Below are positions 43,712 through 52,605 of a DNA stretch of 64,000 nucleotides, one piece after another. The DNA is taken from NCBI GenBank assembly GCA_965247015.1, contig CBDFGG010000004.1, forward strand, positions 744,001 to 808,000, written 5' to 3'. The DNA is from JAIXWP01 sp965247015. Lineage in GTDB: Bacteria > Bacteroidota > Bacteroidia > Flavobacteriales_D > Sanyastnellaceae. Under the pieces are notes generated by a model, which had not been told where the DNA came from, did no database searches, and saw only the letters and a program-made list of their open reading frames with translations. How positions within the stretch are numbered: the first letter of the stretch is position 1; every line of letters begins with the position of its first letter. The position numbers were made by a program, and so were the translations under genes.

Positions 43712-44476
43712 TCACGAAGTGGCCAAAAAATCTTGAACTGCCGCCATAAACTCCACAGGAGTCTCTGCATGCACCCAATGTCCCGCCTCTTCAATGACCA
43801 CAAATTGCGCTTGGGGCACCATTTCTAGAATACTCGGAAAATCTGATTTGGGCACATAGCCACTCTTTCCTCCAACTAGGAAAAGGGTGTTGACATTGAT
43901 CTCCTTGGCAGGTAAACCCTCGATAATGATGTTGATTTTTTCAAAAAGCACATCCAAATTAAACCTCCACGCTAACTCCGTTTGAGTCTTCCAATATAAA
44001 TTCTTCATCAAAAACTGCGCGGTAGATGGTTCTGTAACGTATTCTAGCAATCGTTCTTCCGCCTCCTTTCTGCTAGCTACGTGAGGAACTTTTACATTGT
44101 AAAGCCCTTGGAAAATCACATCGTGATGGGGAGCATAACCTTTGATTCCCATATCTACCACAATCATTTTATCAATTAAAAAATCATGGTCCTGGGCAAA
44201 TCTCATGACGGTCTTTCCTCCCATACTATGTCCAATAAGGATGACGTCGCGCAGACCTTCATCCGCAATTAACTCCAATAAATCTGCAGCCATCAGGTCA
44301 TATGAAAATTCCTCGCTATGCGGAGAGTGCCCGTGATTTCTTTGGTCCACGAGGTAAACACAGTAATTCTCTGCTAGCTTTTTTGCATGGGTCTGCCAGT
44401 TATCACTGCTCCCAAAGAGTCCGTGCAGTATCAGGATGGGCTGTCCCTCGCCTATTTTCTTAAAATGCAATTTCAT
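43712..44476 (-). CDS. Alpha/beta hydrolase (YbfF-like esterase)
   Basis: 254 aa. Oxyanion region LHGLFGSSDNW, DQRNHGHSPHS, nucleophile elbow GHSMGGKTVMRFA (Ser about residue 95) and the C-terminal catalytic His in EAGHWVHAETP. The wording is that of the YbfF esterase group; the substrate is unknown. The start overlaps the pdxJ stop by 4 bp, so it is translated with pdxJ. Confidence 0.9.
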   Translation of the reverse strand: MKLHFKKIGEGQPILILHGLFGSSDNWQTHAKKLAENYCVYLVDQRNHGHSPHSEEFSYDLMAADLLELIADEGLRDVILIGHSMGGKTVMRFAQDHDFLIDKMIVVDMGIKGYAPHHDVIFQGLYNVKVPHVASRKEAEERLLEYVTEPSTAQFLMKNLYWKTQTELAWRFNLDVLFEKINIIIEGLPAKEINVNTLFLVGGKSGYVPKSDFPSILEMVPQAQFVVIEEAGHWVHAETPVEFMAAVQDFLATS

Positions 44477-45186
44477 CGAAGTTCTCTTTTATAGAGGTTC
44501 ACGGTATTTTCTAACCCTAAGTAGAGTGCGTCTGATATAAGTGCGTGCCCAATCGAAACCTCTAATAGATGCGGAATATTTTGAGAAAAATAGCGCAGAT
44601 TATCGAGTGATAAATCGTGCCCAGCATTAAGTCCAAGACCCATGCGACGTGCTGTTTCAGCGGCCTTTACAAACGGTGCAATCGCTAATTCTCGGTTGGA
44701 CATATAGTGACTTGCATATGCTTCGGTGTAAAGCTCTACGCGATCAGTTCCTGTGGCAACAGCAGCATCAATCATTTCATCCACAGGATCAATGAAAACA
44801 CTGACACGCATTCCAGCGTCTTTCAATCGAGAAACAATATCCTTCAAGAGGGCTGCATTTTCAATGGTGTTCCAGCCAGCGTTGCTCGTCAAAACTCCGG
44901 GTGGGTCTGGAACGAGCGTCACCTGGTGAGGGCGTGTTTCTAAAACAAGCTCCATGAAACCCTTGTCAGGATAGCCTTCCACATTAAATTCAGTAGTGAC
45001 AACCTTCTTCAGATCTCTCACGTCTTGATATCGAATATGACGCTCATCGGGTCGTGGATGTACTGTAATTCCTTCTGCTCCAAACTTTTCAATTTGGATC
45101 GCAGCCTTTATTACATCTGGGGTGTTGCCACCTCTTGCATTTCTAATTGTAGCTATCTTATTGATATTCACACTCAGCTTCGTCAT
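44473..45186 (-). CDS. pdxJ: Pyridoxine 5'-phosphate synthase
   Basis: 237 aa TIM barrel. Signatures: LSVNINKIATIRNARGGNTPDV, GITVHPRPDERHIR, EFNVEGYPD, HQVTLVPD and AGHDLSLDN. It condenses 1-deoxyxylulose 5-phosphate with 3-amino-2-oxopropyl phosphate in vitamin B6 synthesis. The divergent CBS-nadK unit across the 196-bp gap is a usual arrangement. No clear promoter box found for pdxJ. Confidence 0.97.
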   Translation of the reverse strand: MTKLSVNINKIATIRNARGGNTPDVIKAAIQIEKFGAEGITVHPRPDERHIRYQDVRDLKKVVTTEFNVEGYPDKGFMELVLETRPHQVTLVPDPPGVLTSNAGWNTIENAALLKDIVSRLKDAGMRVSVFIDPVDEMIDAAVATGTDRVELYTEAYASHYMSNRELAIAPFVKAAETARRMGLGLNAGHDLSLDNLRYFSQNIPHLLEVSIGHALISDALYLGLENTVNLYKRELR

Positions 45187-45382
45187 TTCCTTCTATTTGT
45201 TATTAATGAGCTTCATTATGTGCAAAACTCCGAACTATATCCTTTGGCTGTACGTCCTAGACCTGCAATTTTTGGCTCGATATTTAACTGCAGAACTAAA
45301 CAAGATTTAATTCCGTATGTATAAGCAGTAGGGAGTTTCCCAAATGCGCTGTAAAAGTAGTAACACCTAACACGATAAAACG

Positions 45383-46045
45383 TTGATAATAGCACGCAAC
45401 ATAATTGATCCAGTGTTCCCTTTCTTGGGAGCTTCTGAAGATCCGTCTAACGCTCTTCAATTGATGGATGAGTTTCACGTTGCTCATTTACCAATCGTAG
45501 AAAACGGAAAATATGTCGGCATTGCGTCTGAGACTGCAATGCTCTCTGCCACGGATGTCATCAGCAATGAGTCATTGTCGTATGGCAACTTAATTCAAGG
45601 TCGCGTGCTACCAAACGAGCACATCCTTGATGTACTTCGTGTAGCAAGTGAGTTCCACTTGACTGTTGTACCTGTAGTAGATTCAGAAAGTAACTACATC
45701 GGTGCAATCACTCTAGAAGATTTAGTAGAAAAATTATCTCAAATGCAAGGCGCTACTCGTAAGGGCGGAATCATTGTTCTTGAGATGAATGAAATCGATT
45801 ATAGCCTCCAGCAAATCGCTCGAATTGTTGAGGAAAATGACGCAAAAATCCTCAGTACTTCTGTGAGTCCTGGTGATGATGGAAAAATTGAAGTTAACCT
45901 TAAAATCAGTGAGCCAGATGTGAATGCCATTCTGCAAAGCTTTGGGCGCTTCGGGTTTGATATCAAGGCCAGCTATCAAGAGCCTGAATACACTGAGGAC
46001 ATGAAGAAGCGCTACGAAGAATTAATGAGATATCTCAACATTTAG
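45383..46045 (+). CDS. Tandem CBS domain protein with C-terminal ACT-like region
   Basis: 220 aa from a TTG at 45383; the next ATG (45464) would cut the first CBS domain. CBS 1 spans about residues 5-65 (LQLMDEFHVAHLPIVENGKYVGI), CBS 2 about 70-128 (VASEFHLTVVPVVDSESNYIGAITLEDL). The last 80 residues (VLEMNEIDYSLQQIARIVEENDAKILS...) look like an ACT-type ligand-binding fold. CBS pairs bind adenine nucleotides; with nadK 36 bp downstream, an energy or nucleotide sensing role is possible but unproven. Confidence 0.82.
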   Translation: MIIARNIIDPVFPFLGASEDPSNALQLMDEFHVAHLPIVENGKYVGIASETAMLSATDVISNESLSYGNLIQGRVLPNEHILDVLRVASEFHLTVVPVVDSESNYIGAITLEDLVEKLSQMQGATRKGGIIVLEMNEIDYSLQQIARIVEENDAKILSTSVSPGDDGKIEVNLKISEPDVNAILQSFGRFGFDIKASYQEPEYTEDMKKRYEELMRYLNI

Positions 46046-46081
46046 GATTAACTTCGTACTCCCAAAAACAAGGGAGCTTTC

Positions 46082-46957
46082 ATGAAATTTTGTATCTACG
46101 GAAAACGATTTGAACCCGACTACGCCTCACACGTGGAGCAGTTGTTTCAAACCCTCATCAGAAGAGGAGTCAAGATTTCAGTTTACGAGCAGTTCTATTA
46201 TTTTCTCAAAACAAATTTTTCTGTTCCAGAAAACATCGAAACTTACTCTTCATTTGAAGAAGTAAAAGATGCCTCATTCATGTTGAGCGTAGGTGGCGAT
46301 GGAACTGTTCTTGACACCGCAAGTATCATTCGAGACAGCAAAGTTCCCATTCTTGGAGTCAATACCGGTCGTCTTGGATTCTTATCACATGTGGACGTAG
46401 AACAAATTGAAGAGGCTGTGGAAGCCTTGATCAATGGAGAATTTACTTTAGATAAGCGTTCCTTGATCGAAGTAAAAAGCGAGCAACAAACGTTTGGAGA
46501 ATTTCCTTTTGCTTTAAATGATGTGACCTTGATCAATAATGAGCGCAGCAGTATGATTACTGTGCATGCTTATGTGAATGATCAATATATGAGTACCTAT
46601 TGGTCTGATGGCTTAATCGTGGCTACACCGACCGGATCTACGGCATATAGCCTGAGCTGCGGAGGTCCAATTGTGACGCCAGATTCCAATAATATTATTA
46701 TCACTCCGATTGCCCCGCACAACTTAAATGTGCGCCCGTTGATCCTTTCCAACACGAATAAAGTTTCCATTCGTCCAGAAGGTCGCTCGTCAGAATTTCA
46801 ATTGACGGTGGATAGCAAAACTTATATCGTTCATCCTGAAACCATTATCGACTTGACGCGTGCGTCATTTGAGATTAATTTGGTGAGATTGGAGAACCAA
46901 AACTTTTTCAACACCATCCGCAAGAAAATGGGTTGGGGAATGGATAAAAGAAACTAG
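46082..46957 (+). CDS. nadK: NAD kinase
   Basis: 291 aa. Diagnostic motifs: LSVGGDGTVLDTA (GGDGT), NTGRLGFLSH, and SDGLIVATPTGSTAYSLSCGGP. It phosphorylates NAD to NADP. It is the second gene of the CBS-nadK unit, and a new promoter box follows at 46978. Confidence 0.97.
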   Translation: MKFCIYGKRFEPDYASHVEQLFQTLIRRGVKISVYEQFYYFLKTNFSVPENIETYSSFEEVKDASFMLSVGGDGTVLDTASIIRDSKVPILGVNTGRLGFLSHVDVEQIEEAVEALINGEFTLDKRSLIEVKSEQQTFGEFPFALNDVTLINNERSSMITVHAYVNDQYMSTYWSDGLIVATPTGSTAYSLSCGGPIVTPDSNNIIITPIAPHNLNVRPLILSNTNKVSIRPEGRSSEFQLTVDSKTYIVHPETIIDLTRASFEINLVRLENQNFFNTIRKKMGWGMDKRN

Positions 46958-46977
46958 GTTCTGTCCTTAAATTTGCG

Positions 46978-46985
46978 TACAACGC
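46978..46985 (+). promoter_or_regulatory. Candidate -7 box of the DUF6089 gene
   Basis: TAAATTTG, exact TAnnTTTG, 32 bp before the start; no clear -33 element. Confidence 0.4.
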
Positions 46986-47017
46986 AATAAAAACCCTATA
47001 ACTGCGATAAGCACCCG

Positions 47018-47869
47018 ATGAAATTTAGGCTATTAGCCATATTATTTTGCCTCTTCCAATTAGCATCATTCGGTCAAGCAAGCAAGTACGATAAGAGTAA
47101 AGAAATCGGACTTCTTGCTGGAACTGCGTATTACCTAGGAGAAGTGAACCCTCACAAACACTTTGGCACTGCGCTAAAGTTGAGTGGTGGCTTGTCATTT
47201 CGTAATAATTTCAATAAACGTTGGACCATGAAAGCTTCACTGCTTTACGGTCAGGTAGAGGCATACGACGCCGATAGCGACGATCCTTGGATACGCAATC
47301 GCAATCTTCATTTCAGAAATCAATTTATAGAGAGCAGCCTTCAATTTGAGTTGAATTATTTTGACTATCAAATTGGAAGTGATAATTGGATCAGTCCGTA
47401 TCTCTTCATGGGGCTTTCTTATACTTCGATGAAACCTCAGGCGAGTATTAATGGAGTTTGGTTTGAGCTTCAGCCGCTGGGTACAGAAGGTCAAGGCACC
47501 TCAGAAGGTGAGGCGAAATACAACACCGGAATTATCACAATGCCGCTGGGAATAGGACTAAAGGTGAATATCTATAAAATCTTTGGATTTTCGATGGAAT
47601 GGGGTATTCGCAGAACCTTTACGGATTATTTCGATGATATCTCAGGTGTATATGTAAATCCAGAGTTTTTGGAAGACCAAAATGGCACTCCTGCGGCGCT
47701 TTTAGCAGATCAAAGTATTGTGAAGGCCCGCCCTGATGGAACAAACACTGGCTATCAACGAGGCGACCCTGGTCGTAAAGACCTGTATTTCTTTGTTTTA
47801 GGGTCATTAAATGTAAGAATTGATAAAAAGGCAACTTCGTGCTGGAATGGGCAGCTATTAACCCCTTGA
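47018..47869 (+). CDS. DUF6089-type outer-membrane beta-barrel protein
   Basis: 283 aa with a signal peptide (cleavage near FGQ, residue 19). The mature part starts with EIGLLAGTAYYLGEVNP and shows alternating strand patterning through SPYLFMGLSYTS and GIGLKVNIYKIFGFSMEWGIRRTFTDYFDD, typical of small porin-like barrels found between nadK and uppS in Bacteroidota. Function unknown; the fixed position next to bamA suggests envelope biogenesis. Confidence 0.85.
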   Translation: MKFRLLAILFCLFQLASFGQASKYDKSKEIGLLAGTAYYLGEVNPHKHFGTALKLSGGLSFRNNFNKRWTMKASLLYGQVEAYDADSDDPWIRNRNLHFRNQFIESSLQFELNYFDYQIGSDNWISPYLFMGLSYTSMKPQASINGVWFELQPLGTEGQGTSEGEAKYNTGIITMPLGIGLKVNIYKIFGFSMEWGIRRTFTDYFDDISGVYVNPEFLEDQNGTPAALLADQSIVKARPDGTNTGYQRGDPGRKDLYFFVLGSLNVRIDKKATSCWNGQLLTP

Positions 47870-47875
47870 AAATCG

Positions 47876-47883
47876 TACATTTG
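47876..47883 (+). promoter_or_regulatory. Candidate -7 box of uppS
   Basis: TACATTTG, exact TAnnTTTG, 35 bp before the uppS start. Confidence 0.4.
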
Positions 47884-47918
47884 CACCCCTAAATATTGCT
47901 TTCCGTTTTTTAACCAGA

Positions 47919-48683
47919 ATGAATTACCTAGATCAAATAGATCAACACAACGTGCCGAAGCATGTGGCCATCATCATGGATGGCAACGGTCGTTGGGCTA
48001 AAAGCCAAGGTAAGGAAAGAATTTTCGGACATTTCAATGGTGTCGAAGCAGTTCGTGCCTCTCTAAAAGCCGCAACTCGTGCGGGTGTCAAGTACCTCAC
48101 TCTCTATGCATTTTCTTTAGAAAATTGGAACCGCCCAAAAGAAGAAGTGGATGCTCTCATGAATCTTTTGGTTCATACCATTATGAGCGAGATTGATGAA
48201 TTAGATAAAAATGGTGTTCGTCTGCAAACCATTGGCAACATTGAAAACCTTCCTGCGAGCTGCAGAGCAGAGCTCGAAAAAGGAATGGATCGCACTAAAC
48301 ATCACACAACGATTAATCTCATACTCGCATTGAGCTACAGTGCACGTTGGGAAATTAATCAAGCCGTGCGACAAATCGTAGCGTCGGGAATTTCTGAAAA
48401 TGAAATTACAGACGAACTCATCTCTCAACACCTTACTACTGCTGCATTTCCTGATCCAGAACTCCTCATTAGAACTAGCGGAGAGCGTCGGTTGAGTAAC
48501 TTTTTGCTATGGCAAATCGCCTATGCAGAGTTATATTTTACCGAAACCCTTTGGCCTGATTTCAATGAAGAAGATTTTTATAAAGCCATTTGTGATTACC
48601 AGCAACGTGAAAGAAGATTTGGCAAAACTTCAGAACAGCTTGTGTCAACAGATATTAATTCAACTACTGACACCAAGCTTTAG
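47919..48683 (+). CDS. uppS: Undecaprenyl diphosphate synthase (cis-prenyltransferase)
   Basis: 254 aa. Active-site motif HVAIIMDGNGRWAKSQGK (Asp about residue 25) and RTSGERRLSNFLLWQIAYAELYF with the conserved Arg and Glu that bind diphosphate. It makes the C55 lipid carrier used for peptidoglycan and O-antigen assembly. It is immediately upstream of bamA. Confidence 0.97.
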   Translation: MNYLDQIDQHNVPKHVAIIMDGNGRWAKSQGKERIFGHFNGVEAVRASLKAATRAGVKYLTLYAFSLENWNRPKEEVDALMNLLVHTIMSEIDELDKNGVRLQTIGNIENLPASCRAELEKGMDRTKHHTTINLILALSYSARWEINQAVRQIVASGISENEITDELISQHLTTAAFPDPELLIRTSGERRLSNFLLWQIAYAELYFTETLWPDFNEEDFYKAICDYQQRERRFGKTSEQLVSTDINSTTDTKL

Positions 48684-48696
48684 TCTTAAACATTCC

Positions 48697-51258
48697 ATGA
48701 CCATTACCCTTCAAAATATTCGTCCTTTACTCCTCAGTGTTTTCATGATCCTGTCCTTTGTTGCTACCAACCTTTCGGTAGGTGCTCAGACATTGATTGG
48801 GTCTGGGGTTGATTACAAAGAACCTAAGGCATATCGCATTGCTGGTATTTCAGTTGTCGGAGCAAAATACAGCGATGTTCAAGCGATCAAACTTTTTAGT
48901 GGATTGCAAGAAGGTCAAGAAGTATTGATACCAGGAGATGCGATCACTGATGCGATTAGAAAACTGTGGAAGCAAAAGCTTTTTTCAAATATCAAAATTG
49001 AAGTTGCAGAATTCAGAGGTCAAGATGTGTATCTCGCGATCTATCTAGATGAGCAGCCACGCATGGCCCGCTACTCTTTTGAAGGAATAAAAAAATCCGA
49101 AGCAGAAAACCTTCGTGAAAAATTAGATATCCGCACGGGCATTGTTTGCAACGAAAACCTAAAGTCTAACTCGGTTAATATCATTAAGAATTACTACATC
49201 GAAAAAGGATTCTACAACGCTAATATCTCAGTGCTTGAATTACCTGATGAGATCATGCAAAACAGTGTGAAACTCGTTTTCAAAGTCGATCATGGTAATC
49301 GTGTAAAAGTAGAAGACATCACCTTTGTAGGGGTTTCTCAAATTTCTGAGAAGAAGCTCCGTCGTACGATGAAGAATACCAAAGAGCGTAATTTCTTTAG
49401 AGTATTTAAAGCATCTAAATTCATTGAAAGTGAATACAAAGATGACAAGGCCAAAATCATTGCGAAGTATAATAAAGAAGGTTTTAGAAATGCCAAAATC
49501 GTAAGTGATTCTGTTTATAGAATCAACGATGAGCGTCTTGGGGTGCGCATTGTGATTGATGAAGACAAGAAGTTTTATTTTAGAAATATCACTTTTGCTG
49601 GAAACGTGAAATACCGCACTTCCACGTTGGATAGCGTGCTCAACATCAACAAAGGAGATATTTACAATCTCGAATTGCTATCAAGTCGTATTAGCTATAA
49701 TCCAAACGGAAGAGATATTTCAAGTCTTTACACCGATGATGGATACTTAACATTCCAAGCTTATCCCGTAGAAACACTTATTTACCCTGATAGCATTGAC
49801 GTCGAGATTCGAATGGAAGAAGGACGTCAGTATCGTGTAGGTACCGTAAGAATTACAGGTAATACCAAAACAAACGACCGCGTGGTTTATCGCGAGATTA
49901 GAACACGTCCAGGTGACTTGTTTAACCGAAGCGACTTATTGAGAACGCAACGCGAATTGATTGCTCTTGGCTATTTCAATCCAGAAGCAATGGATGTTCA
50001 AACCAATCAAAGACCTGAAGAAGGCCTGGTTGATTTGACCTATGTTGTTGAAGAAAAACCATCAGACCAGATTCAGCTCTCCGGCGGTTGGGGCGGCGGA
50101 CGTGTAGTTGGTTCGCTTGGCTTAAGTTTCACCAATTTCTCGATGAGAAAAGTATTCAAGAAAGGAGCTTGGACCCCGCTTCCATCTGGAGACGGTCAAC
50201 GTTTGAGCATCAATGCAACATCGAATGGTCTATTCTTCCAATCATACAACTTGAGTTTCACTGAGCCTTGGTTAGGTGGTAAAAAGCCAAACTCATTAAC
50301 TGTTTCAGCATATCGTTCTTTGCAGACCAATGGTCAAAGAAAATATATTAACGATGAGTTGAACCCGAATAGACAGTCGCTTGCTATTAACGGTGTGTCT
50401 GTGAGCTTTGGTCAAAGATGGCAGCGCCCAGATGACTGGTTTGTTTTTTATGCAGGTCTAAGCTATCAGCATTTCGACTTGAATAAGTTTGGATCATTCT
50501 TCAGCTTCAACGAAGGTTTCTCGAACAACATGGCGTTGAGCTTCACACTGGAGCGTAACTCTGTAAGTGAACCTATTTATCCAACATGGGGATCTAAGAT
50601 TACTTTGACATCGAAGTCTACGCTTCCATATACATTCTTGGGTGAAAAGCTTTTCTCTAAAGAATATGATTTTGAAAACATGACCGATCAGGAGAAATTT
50701 GATTGGGTGGAATACTACAAAATCAAATTCACTGCTAACTGGTACACTTCATTGAATAAGCACAAAACCCACAAACTCGTTCTTCATACGAATGTTGGAT
50801 TTGGATTCTTGGGAGCATATGATCAGCGTATTGGAGAATCTCCATTCGAGCGATTCTATTTAGGCGGTGTATTCTTAAGTGGATTCTTGCTAGATGGTCG
50901 TGAGATTGTAAACTTGCGAGGTTACGATGATCTTTCATTGACCGAGCCTAGCGATAATGTTGGAGCACCGCTCATCTCGAAGTATGGAGCAGAATTGCGT
51001 TACCCACTATCGACTAATCCTAATGCAACTATTTACGCATTGACGTTCTTAGAAGCAGGAAGAACTTGGGAGAATTTTAAAGATTATGATCCGTTCAATC
51101 TCTATAGATCGACGGGTGTTGGTTTGAGAATATTCCTTCCTATGTTTGGTCTTCTTGGATTTGATTATGGATGGAGACTGGATGATTTACCATCTGCACC
51201 AGCAATGGCGCGTGGACAATTCCACTTCTCTATTGGTATGAATTTAGGTGAACTTTAA
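48697..51258 (+). CDS. bamA: Outer-membrane protein assembly factor BamA
   Basis: 853 aa from the ATG at 48697, which opens a proper signal peptide (MTITLQNIRPLLLSVFMILS, AQT cleavage). The frame is open to 48523, but those extra 58 codons lie inside uppS and have no signal sequence. POTRA domains cover about residues 40-420 (for example YRVGTVRITGNTKTNDRVVYREI), and the C-terminal 16-strand barrel ends in GQFHFSIGMNLG. It inserts beta-barrel proteins into the outer membrane. The two Skp-like genes directly after it fit the pathway. Confidence 0.97.
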   Translation: MTITLQNIRPLLLSVFMILSFVATNLSVGAQTLIGSGVDYKEPKAYRIAGISVVGAKYSDVQAIKLFSGLQEGQEVLIPGDAITDAIRKLWKQKLFSNIKIEVAEFRGQDVYLAIYLDEQPRMARYSFEGIKKSEAENLREKLDIRTGIVCNENLKSNSVNIIKNYYIEKGFYNANISVLELPDEIMQNSVKLVFKVDHGNRVKVEDITFVGVSQISEKKLRRTMKNTKERNFFRVFKASKFIESEYKDDKAKIIAKYNKEGFRNAKIVSDSVYRINDERLGVRIVIDEDKKFYFRNITFAGNVKYRTSTLDSVLNINKGDIYNLELLSSRISYNPNGRDISSLYTDDGYLTFQAYPVETLIYPDSIDVEIRMEEGRQYRVGTVRITGNTKTNDRVVYREIRTRPGDLFNRSDLLRTQRELIALGYFNPEAMDVQTNQRPEEGLVDLTYVVEEKPSDQIQLSGGWGGGRVVGSLGLSFTNFSMRKVFKKGAWTPLPSGDGQRLSINATSNGLFFQSYNLSFTEPWLGGKKPNSLTVSAYRSLQTNGQRKYINDELNPNRQSLAINGVSVSFGQRWQRPDDWFVFYAGLSYQHFDLNKFGSFFSFNEGFSNNMALSFTLERNSVSEPIYPTWGSKITLTSKSTLPYTFLGEKLFSKEYDFENMTDQEKFDWVEYYKIKFTANWYTSLNKHKTHKLVLHTNVGFGFLGAYDQRIGESPFERFYLGGVFLSGFLLDGREIVNLRGYDDLSLTEPSDNVGAPLISKYGAELRYPLSTNPNATIYALTFLEAGRTWENFKDYDPFNLYRSTGVGLRIFLPMFGLLGFDYGWRLDDLPSAPAMARGQFHFSIGMNLGEL

Positions 51259-51280
51259 TAATTGTTTTAACGAAAGCCTC

Positions 51281-51937
51281 ATGAAAAAAACACTTGCATC
51301 ACTAGTTATCCTTTTCACTTTCGCTGGATTTGTACAGGCGCAAAAGTTTGGATATGTAGATTCAAAATACATTTTGAGTCACGTTCCTGAGTACCAACAA
51401 GCGCAGGCGCAAATCAATAAGTTGAGTGCTGATTGGCAGAAAGAAATTGAAGCTAAATACACCACCATTGAAAAGCTTGAAGCTGCTTTTCAAGCAGAGA
51501 AGATTTTGTTGACTGAAGATATGCGCAGAAAGCGTGAGGAAGAAATCGCTGCTAAAAAACAGGAAGCGAAAGAACTTCAAAAGGCTAAGTTTGGTGTTGA
51601 TGGAGAGCTTTTCCAAAAAAGAGAAGAATTGATCAAGCCAATTCAAGATCAGATTTACACGGCTATCAAAGATGTAGCGAGTCAGAGTGCATTAATGGTG
51701 GTATTTGATAAAGCGAATCACAGCAATATGCTTTATACCAATCCTAAGCATGACATTAGCGATAAGGTGTTGCGCAAGATGGGATTAAAGCCAGGTGATG
51801 TCTTGGAAGGAGAAGATGAGGAGGAAGAAGAAGGTGGTGAAAAACCAGGCGGTTCAGCACCAGATACAAAAGGTGGTGGTGGCGGAAAAGAGCCGAGAGG
51901 CGGTGAAAAATCACCTGCAAAAGGTGGTGGTAAGTAA
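51281..51937 (+). CDS. OmpH/Skp family periplasmic chaperone (1)
   Basis: 218 aa from the ATG at 51281 (MKKTLASLVILFTFAGFVQAQKFGYVDS), a signal peptide; an ATG at 51248 in frame overlaps bamA and lacks a signal start. The body is a long helical coil (residues ~45-115, Lys/Glu/Ala-rich) flanked by short strands, the jellyfish shape of Skp. It ends with an acidic patch (EGEDEEEEEGG) and a Gly/Lys/Pro-rich tail of about 35 residues, unusual for Skp and probably disordered. It holds unfolded outer-membrane proteins for BamA. Confidence 0.9.
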   Translation: MKKTLASLVILFTFAGFVQAQKFGYVDSKYILSHVPEYQQAQAQINKLSADWQKEIEAKYTTIEKLEAAFQAEKILLTEDMRRKREEEIAAKKQEAKELQKAKFGVDGELFQKREELIKPIQDQIYTAIKDVASQSALMVVFDKANHSNMLYTNPKHDISDKVLRKMGLKPGDVLEGEDEEEEEGGEKPGGSAPDTKGGGGGKEPRGGEKSPAKGGGK

Positions 51938-52015
51938 GTACGTTGTATTTTGGCCTCGCTTTTGCTTTGGGCGGTGAGGTTCCAAAGAAAATAAACCAGA
52001 TTAACATTAACAGAA

Positions 52016-52546
52016 ATGAAAAGAGTATTGATTTTAACCGTGGCTATATTGTCTTCAGTAGTAGCATTTAGTCAAAAGATTGGTCATATCGACCGTGCTG
52101 CATTGATCAAGGCCATGCCAGAGACAGCAGAAGTGGAAAAAAAATTGGCTGATATTCAGCAAGAGTATGTGACAGCATATCAGAGTTTTGAGCAAGAGTA
52201 CCAGACACTGGTTCAAGAATATCAAGCAAATGAAAAGACTTGGCCTGCTGCAATCAAAGACAGCAAAATCAAAGCTATTCAAGCAAAAGAGCAGCAATTA
52301 GGCGAGTTTGAGCAAAGTGCTTCTACAGATGTGCAAACACAACAACAGACACTTTATCAACCTATCATCGATAAAGCAGCGAAGGCTATTGATGAAGTTG
52401 CTAAAGAAAATGGATTCACTTATATTATTGACAGTGGATTAGGCGTATTGCTTTATATGGGTGGCGAAGACATCTTGGAATTGACTAAGAAGAAATTGCA
52501 GATTCCTGCAACACCAGCTACACCAGCTCCAGCTCCGAAAAAATAA
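52016..52546 (+). CDS. OmpH/Skp family periplasmic chaperone (2)
   Basis: 176 aa with a signal peptide (VAFSQ cleavage). KIGHIDRAALIKAMPETAEVEKKL begins the family domain, followed by the Gln-rich helical hairpin and FTYIIDSGLGVLLYMGGEDI. A short Pro/Ala tail ends it. It is a diverged paralogue of the preceding gene; duplicated skp genes after bamA are common in the phylum. A strong terminator follows. Confidence 0.93.
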   Translation: MKRVLILTVAILSSVVAFSQKIGHIDRAALIKAMPETAEVEKKLADIQQEYVTAYQSFEQEYQTLVQEYQANEKTWPAAIKDSKIKAIQAKEQQLGEFEQSASTDVQTQQQTLYQPIIDKAAKAIDEVAKENGFTYIIDSGLGVLLYMGGEDILELTKKKLQIPATPATPAPAPKK

Positions 52547-52563
52547 TTGAATAATATTTCAAG

Positions 52564-52599
52564 GAAATCCCCGCCCAATGGCGGGGATTTCTTTTTTTT
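52564..52599 (+). terminator. Terminator between ompH and murI
   Basis: Perfect 11-bp stem AAATCCCCGCC / GGCGGGGATTT, loop CAAT, then C and eight T. The T-run ends seven bases before the murI ATG. Confidence 0.93.
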
Positions 52600-52605
52600 G
52601 TAAGA

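Noticed and set aside
47057..47074. ATTCGGT at the DUF6089 signal peptide
   Set aside because: Single half-site; explained by the Phe-Gly-Gln codons at the cleavage site.
48523..48696. Upstream extension of bamA into uppS
   Set aside because: Lies in uppS coding sequence; a proper signal peptide starts at 48697.
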